Assembly: GCA_023333565.1 (NCBI GenBank)
Contig: JAJKFH010002646.1
Location: 124,001-188,000 of the forward strand
Length of the DNA: 64,000 nucleotides
Source of the DNA: Puffinus mauretanicus
Taxonomy: Eukaryota; Chordata; Aves; Procellariiformes; Procellariidae
Reading direction: 5' to 3'
Position numbers and translations under genes: made by a program
Notes under the pieces: model-generated
Databases searched by the model: none
Told to the model about the DNA's origin: nothing
The model's input: only the letters and a program-made list of their open reading frames with translations
Shown: piece by piece, positions 59,690 to 64,000 of the stretch
Position numbering within the stretch: position 1 is the stretch's first letter
Layout of the letters: each line of letters starts with the position of its first letter

Positions 59690-60575
59690 TGGCAAATGAA
59701 GCTGAGTGGTGTGGTTGACATGCCTGAGGGACGGGATGCCATCCAGAGGGACCTGGGCAAGCTCAAGAAACGGGGCTGTGTGAACCTCATGAGGTTCCAC
59801 AAGGCCAAGTGCAGGGTCCTGCAGCTGGGTGGGGGCAACCCCCAGTATCAATACAAGCTCGGGGATGAAGGGATTGAGAGCAGCCCTGCTGAGAAGGACT
59901 TGGGGGAACTGGTGGATGAAAAGCTGGACATGAGTCGACAATGTGCACCTGCAGCCCAGAAGGCCAACCGTATCCTGGGCTGCATCAAAAGAAGCGTAAC
60001 CAGCAGGTCGAGGGAGGTAATTCTGCCCCACTACTCTGCTCTGGTGAGACCTGCAGCTGGAATACTGCGTCCAGCTCTGGAGTCCTCAGCATAGGAAAGA
60101 TATGGACCTGTTGGAGCGGATCCAGAGGAGGGCCACAAAAATGATCAGGGGGGTGGAATGCCTCTCCTATGAAGAAAGGCTGAGAGAGTTGGGATTGTTC
60201 AGCCTGGAGAAGAGAAGGCTTCGGGGAGACCTTATTGCAGCCTTTCAACACTTAAAGGGGGCTTATAAGAAAGATAGGGACAAACTTTTTAGCAGGGCCT
60301 GTTGCGACAGGACAAGGGGGAATGGTTTTAAACTAAAAGAGGGTAGATTTAGACTAGCTATAAGGAAGAAATTTTTTACAGTGAGGGTGGTGAAACACTG
60401 GAACAGGTTGCCCAGAGAGGTGATAGATGCCCCATCCCTGGAAACATTCAAGATCAGGCTGGACGGGACTCTGAGCAACCTGATCTAGTTGAAGATGTCC
60501 CTGCCCACAGCAGGGGGGTAGGACTAGATGATCTCTAAAGGTCTCGTGCAACCCAAACTATTCCATGATTCTGCA
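59690..60575 (+). mobile_element. CR1 LINE block: ORF2 C-terminus and 3' UTR
   Basis: It starts just after the RT catalytic box ([19 protein letters not shown]) and continues through the C-terminal domain, ending near CCATGATTCTGC (60563-60574). Two open pieces, 59654-60094 and 60102-60488, are separated by a frameshift near 60050-60100. It is older than the 51314 copy and of the subgroup seen at 15012 and 33981. Confidence 0.9.
60102..60488 (+). pseudogene. CR1 ORF2 C-terminal piece
   Basis: A 128-codon open piece of the CR1 protein tail ([20 protein letters not shown] to [10 protein letters not shown]) reaches the normal stop region. The frame upstream is shifted, so this is a remnant and not a gene. 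Confidence 0.85.
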
Positions 60576-62021
60576 AGTCATTCTCTGGGAACATTGACTT
60601 CCACCAGAACTTCCTCAATTACTGGTTTAGCTGTTCTTCAGCTTCACCACTGAAAATGGTGTACAGGCATCTGAAAACAGTGTTGTTTTTTCTGTCAGGC
60701 TCGAGGTTGGTCCTGTTCATTTGCTGTTTCCTGCAGAACAAAGGGGAGCAGATGGCAGAAAGTTGGGAGCAGGAAGTTGTTCTGAAACAACAGCTTCAAC
60801 CAGGGCCTGCTGCCACTCATTTTTGTGTCTAGGAGAACCAGCAGGGCCAAATTGTACTTAAGGCTCTGGCAGATTTTTCCATGCAAGATCCATGACTATT
60901 GCTATGTATTTTGTTGATTTATAAGCAAAAAAAGATGCTCTACAAATCTTGATTTTTGAGTACTTTCTAGACTGTTCCCAGGTCTTTTTTAGCCTAGCTC
61001 TGCAGATATGTAATCATTACTTTCCTGCCCGTAAAGACCTCTTTCCTGCCCAACAGATCAGCCCCATAAACCTTTCATTCACTTAGGCATGCTAAAAGAA
61101 ATTTATCTGCTGGACAAAAGAAAAATGCAAGCTTTTACAAATAAAAACAAACCAAAAAATACACTGCCAAAAAATTATTCTTATCTTCAAGGAATGCTTT
61201 ATTTAAAGCTATTTGCAAACACTTGTAAATGTGCAGTGGATTAAAAATCACTGAGGGCTGGGGAGGAGGGTATTTGAAGTCAAACCCTGAAGGAACATGT
61301 CAAGTTTTCCCATCACCTGCTATCATCTACATTAGCTCTTGTGTATTTTTCTTCTTATGCTGAATGCAAGCATGTATTAGTTCCTCTAAGGCATCTGAGG
61401 ACTTCTGCTTTCTTCCTGTTTGTATTGACCTACTCTGCCCTTCTTGGATTGCATGTATTCACTGGATAGGCAGGAATAGCCAGCAAGCCTAAGGCACAGT
61501 ATTGAATATATTGTCAGCAAGAAAAATATACTGGAGAATAAAACAGACATGTGGAGCAAGCCAAAGCCATGGGAAGGAATTCAGAGGAATTCAGCTTTTG
61601 GAGCTGGTCAGAGTTTTCAAGGTGCCATTCAGTTGCTCTTCAAATCTTATCTAGTGCCATTTACGTGCCCTGAATATCCTGCCTGGTCTCCATCCGATAT
61701 TCCAGAATGGTTGAGGTCATCTACAGTTTATGTATCATATTTGCCAGTGGATGATTTGGATACTTTAAAGGGCCTATAAATGATAATGGATGCTTATCTA
61801 AATACCGAAATCTATTTTGAGCACACAAAAGTATTTATAAATGGGACCACCTACAAGGTCTCATCTATTCTGTTGGGGGTAACCTGCTCAGTTTCTGGAA
61901 TGTGGGCATTTTTTCAAGATGTCTGCATTCCAATAAAGTAGGGAAGATCATCCACAGACTGTTATAATTTTTTTTAATTTTTTTTTTTTTCCCCAAGCCA
62001 AAGGAGAGCCCAGGTAAGATT
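60576..62021. other. Non-coding interval
   Basis: No gene recognised. The 76-codon ORF at 61549-61779 has no known domain. T-runs lie near 61970-61991. Confidence 0.6.
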
Positions 62022-62226
62022 CTGCTCTGGAATCATATTCTAATCACCAAGTCTTGGAAGGATTTTTGGAGATCACATAGTCCAACTTCCTGCTCAAAGT
62101 TAGATCTGGTCCCTCTGGACCCTGGCCAGTTTTGACGATCTGCAGCACTGGATGCTCCACAGCCCCTCTGGATTATTTCTTCTGGAATTAGACAGCTGCA
62201 GGCATTAAGAGTCTTTTGCACCTTCC
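62022..62226 (-). mobile_element. Decayed CR1 3' end
   Basis: The + strand reads TTGGAAGGATTTTTGGAGAT, CACATAGTCCAACTTCCTGC and then TCTGGATTATTTCTTCTGGA. These follow the order of the CR1 3' UTR complement (GGTTGGAAGGGACCTCTGGA and TCCAACCCCCCTGCTC in related copies). The terminal ATTCTATG repeats are almost gone (GGAATCATATTCTAATCACC near 62029-62048). It is heavily mutated. Confidence 0.7.
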
Positions 62227-64000
62227 CAACTAACATCTGCTGGGTAGAAAAGTTTTAGCTCTAAGATGACAATAACCTATTTTTTTTCTTAATATCTTAT
62301 AAACCTATATGTACTTCAGTATTAAGATTTTTTTTTTTTGTAATGGTTTATAAAGTCAGAGTAATTCTTTGATACAATATTTCTGGTTGTTTTGTTTCAC
62401 TGAGTCAATTACAGAATAAGTATGGTCCATAAAGTTATTTTAAAATCTTTTTTCTTAAAATGTTTTTTGTTTGTTTCCTTCCTGTTCCTTCAAACTCTTG
62501 GTTCCTGGCCCAGGTTGGAGGGTCAGCACTCTGCATACCAACTGGGGATGTTATTCTTCTTGCAATACAGACACAGCATCCTAGCAGTCCAGATCTATCA
62601 AATCTGTATTCTAATAACAGTGTATAGAGATGGTATAATATATTATCCCATCCTTCAAACTCTAAGAAGATGTTCTCTTTAAGGAGGTTTTCTTTCAGCA
62701 CATGAGAAGATCTAATACTTGAGTCTAGCTGGAATTGTAAGGCTGCACAAATCATTAAGTGGGCAATTTCTGTTCTGGATTATTCTGGCTGTTCATACTG
62801 GCAAATCAAAAGTAGTATTATGTCTTTAGATTACAGAGACATAGGTCTGGCCGTTGAGCTCTGAAGGAATAGCCATTGAGACAGCTTAGAGGAGAAAACT
62901 CTTCCTGAAACAGAAAGAAAGAATTGAACCTAAGTGAGTGAATGTACAGAGGGACCAGATTTTTGACAAAAGACAAGGAAGTTATGATGCAAAAGGCCTG
63001 CAGCATACCAGAGAAGGTTCTAGTTACGAATTAGGATAAGCGCATAATGAAAAGAGTGTTGAACAAGTCAGCCCTTCAAAAATTTTAGATCAGTTTTGAC
63101 TGAGCAGAATGCTTTCACCCATTTTGCTTTTGCATTAGTGCTTTGATCAAATAGCCTGGTGCCATGACTGAATAACTTTCAAAGTGAACTTAACAGCATA
63201 TCGAACAACAACCTTACTGTAAATAATACAAAAGCCCCTAATTTTTGCAGCTTCCTATAATGTTGATTTCTGACCAGTTAATACCTTCATTTCATTTCCA
63301 GTAACCTATTAAATCATATTGTATGCTGCATAGTTTTTATGCACATATATTTTAGCTTCATATTTATTTCTTCCTTATCTACTTTAAAGAAAAATAATCC
63401 AACTAGTACACTATAATTTCTCTAAACTCCCATTATTAAGCATGTGTATAAAATTTAAAATGCCAGTTTTATTTTAGTTTTCACTTATCAGTACTGAACT
63501 CATGGACTAGGTCAAATAAAACTATAATGCAATTTAATTGGAGAAAAGCTTCCCTCACACCTTCTGTGACCTCAGACTAAGTTGACTTTATTACACTCAT
63601 TAAAACCTGAGTACAAATCCAGTTAAGATTATGAAGCTATTGAAAATCCTGGATGAATATAGATGCACCTAAACCCATGTTTTTGTCTGAAATACCTCGG
63701 ACGAAATAAAATTAGGTTTTGATTTTTTTCTTCCATTTTTTCACCTTTGTTTTCCCTCTGTATAGTGATCAAAATATGCAGTAGTCCTAGGAAGAGAGAC
63801 ATTATACATGTTGGAACACAACCCTTCTGAAAACCCTAGCAGGGATTTATAGAAGGAAAACACTAAGAACCACTTTCGTCCCACCCTTAGTAACCTCAGC
63901 AGCGTTCCCCACATGCACCTTAGCAAGTCTTCAAAGTTGTCTAGTTCTTACTGAGGGCATAAGCCAGGTTCTGTGTAAAAACCTGTACTCTCATCCCAGT
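62227..64000. other. AT-rich non-coding interval to window end
   Basis: No gene or repeat recognised beyond T-runs. The ORFs, up to 106 codons, are domain-free and overlap each other on opposite strands. Confidence 0.6.

Overview
The window looks like bird nuclear DNA. It is AT-rich, with no recognisable host exon, and its only coding-type sequence comes from retroelements. Two things point to Aves: many 5'-truncated CR1 LINEs that end in ATTCTATG-type 3' repeats, and several copies of one LTR-retrovirus family. Each such LTR begins TGTC and ends ACA, has a TATA-like box and an ATTAAA signal, and leaves 5-bp target duplications. Species and chromosome cannot be read from the sequence.

Layout. 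(1) 1-6631: two partial proviruses of one family, facing each other. Arm A (+, 1-2681; gag-protease-5' RT, running off the left edge) meets arm B (-, 2682-6631; RNase H/RT, protease, gag, leader, primer-binding site, 5' LTR) at an inverted junction with ACCT homology. A solo LTR with a perfect CAAGG duplication sits inside gag of arm A. (2) 6632-27014: non-coding AT-rich DNA with a solo LTR (10976-11552, CATAT duplication) and CR1 copies at 15012-15866 (-), 19210-20107 (+) and 23741-24475 (-). (3) 27015-32892: a two-LTR provirus C of the same family (+), with LTR, tRNA-Lys-type primer-binding site, a 146-codon hydrophobic leader ORF, gag, a deletion removing the gag end and protease, broken RT/RNase H/integrase, no env, and the 3' LTR. 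(4) 32893-51313: CR1 at 33981-34842 (+), a much older CR1-like relic near 35270-35760, a degenerate 30-bp tandem array near 40143-40530, CR1 at 41800-42458 (-), and long stretches with nothing recognised. (5) 51314-53767: a CR1 (-) with a 787-codon uninterrupted frame covering the endonuclease end and all of RT. (6) 53768-64000: a solo LTR (54523-55119), an LTR fragment fused to a U6 snRNA 3' pseudogene (56758-56994), two CR1 blocks (58135-58945 and 59690-60575) separated by 744 bp of other sequence, and a decayed CR1 end near 62022-62226.

Nothing here works as an operon or pathway. The genes are parts of retroelements: the ERVs carry gag, protease, RT/RNase H and integrase, all damaged, and the CR1s encode endonuclease/RT. 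The observations most worth a second look are the inverted provirus pair, the hydrophobic leader ORF, the U6-LTR chimera and the nearly undamaged CR1 frame. All comparisons were made by eye between copies inside the window and against remembered family features. No alignment or database search was run.
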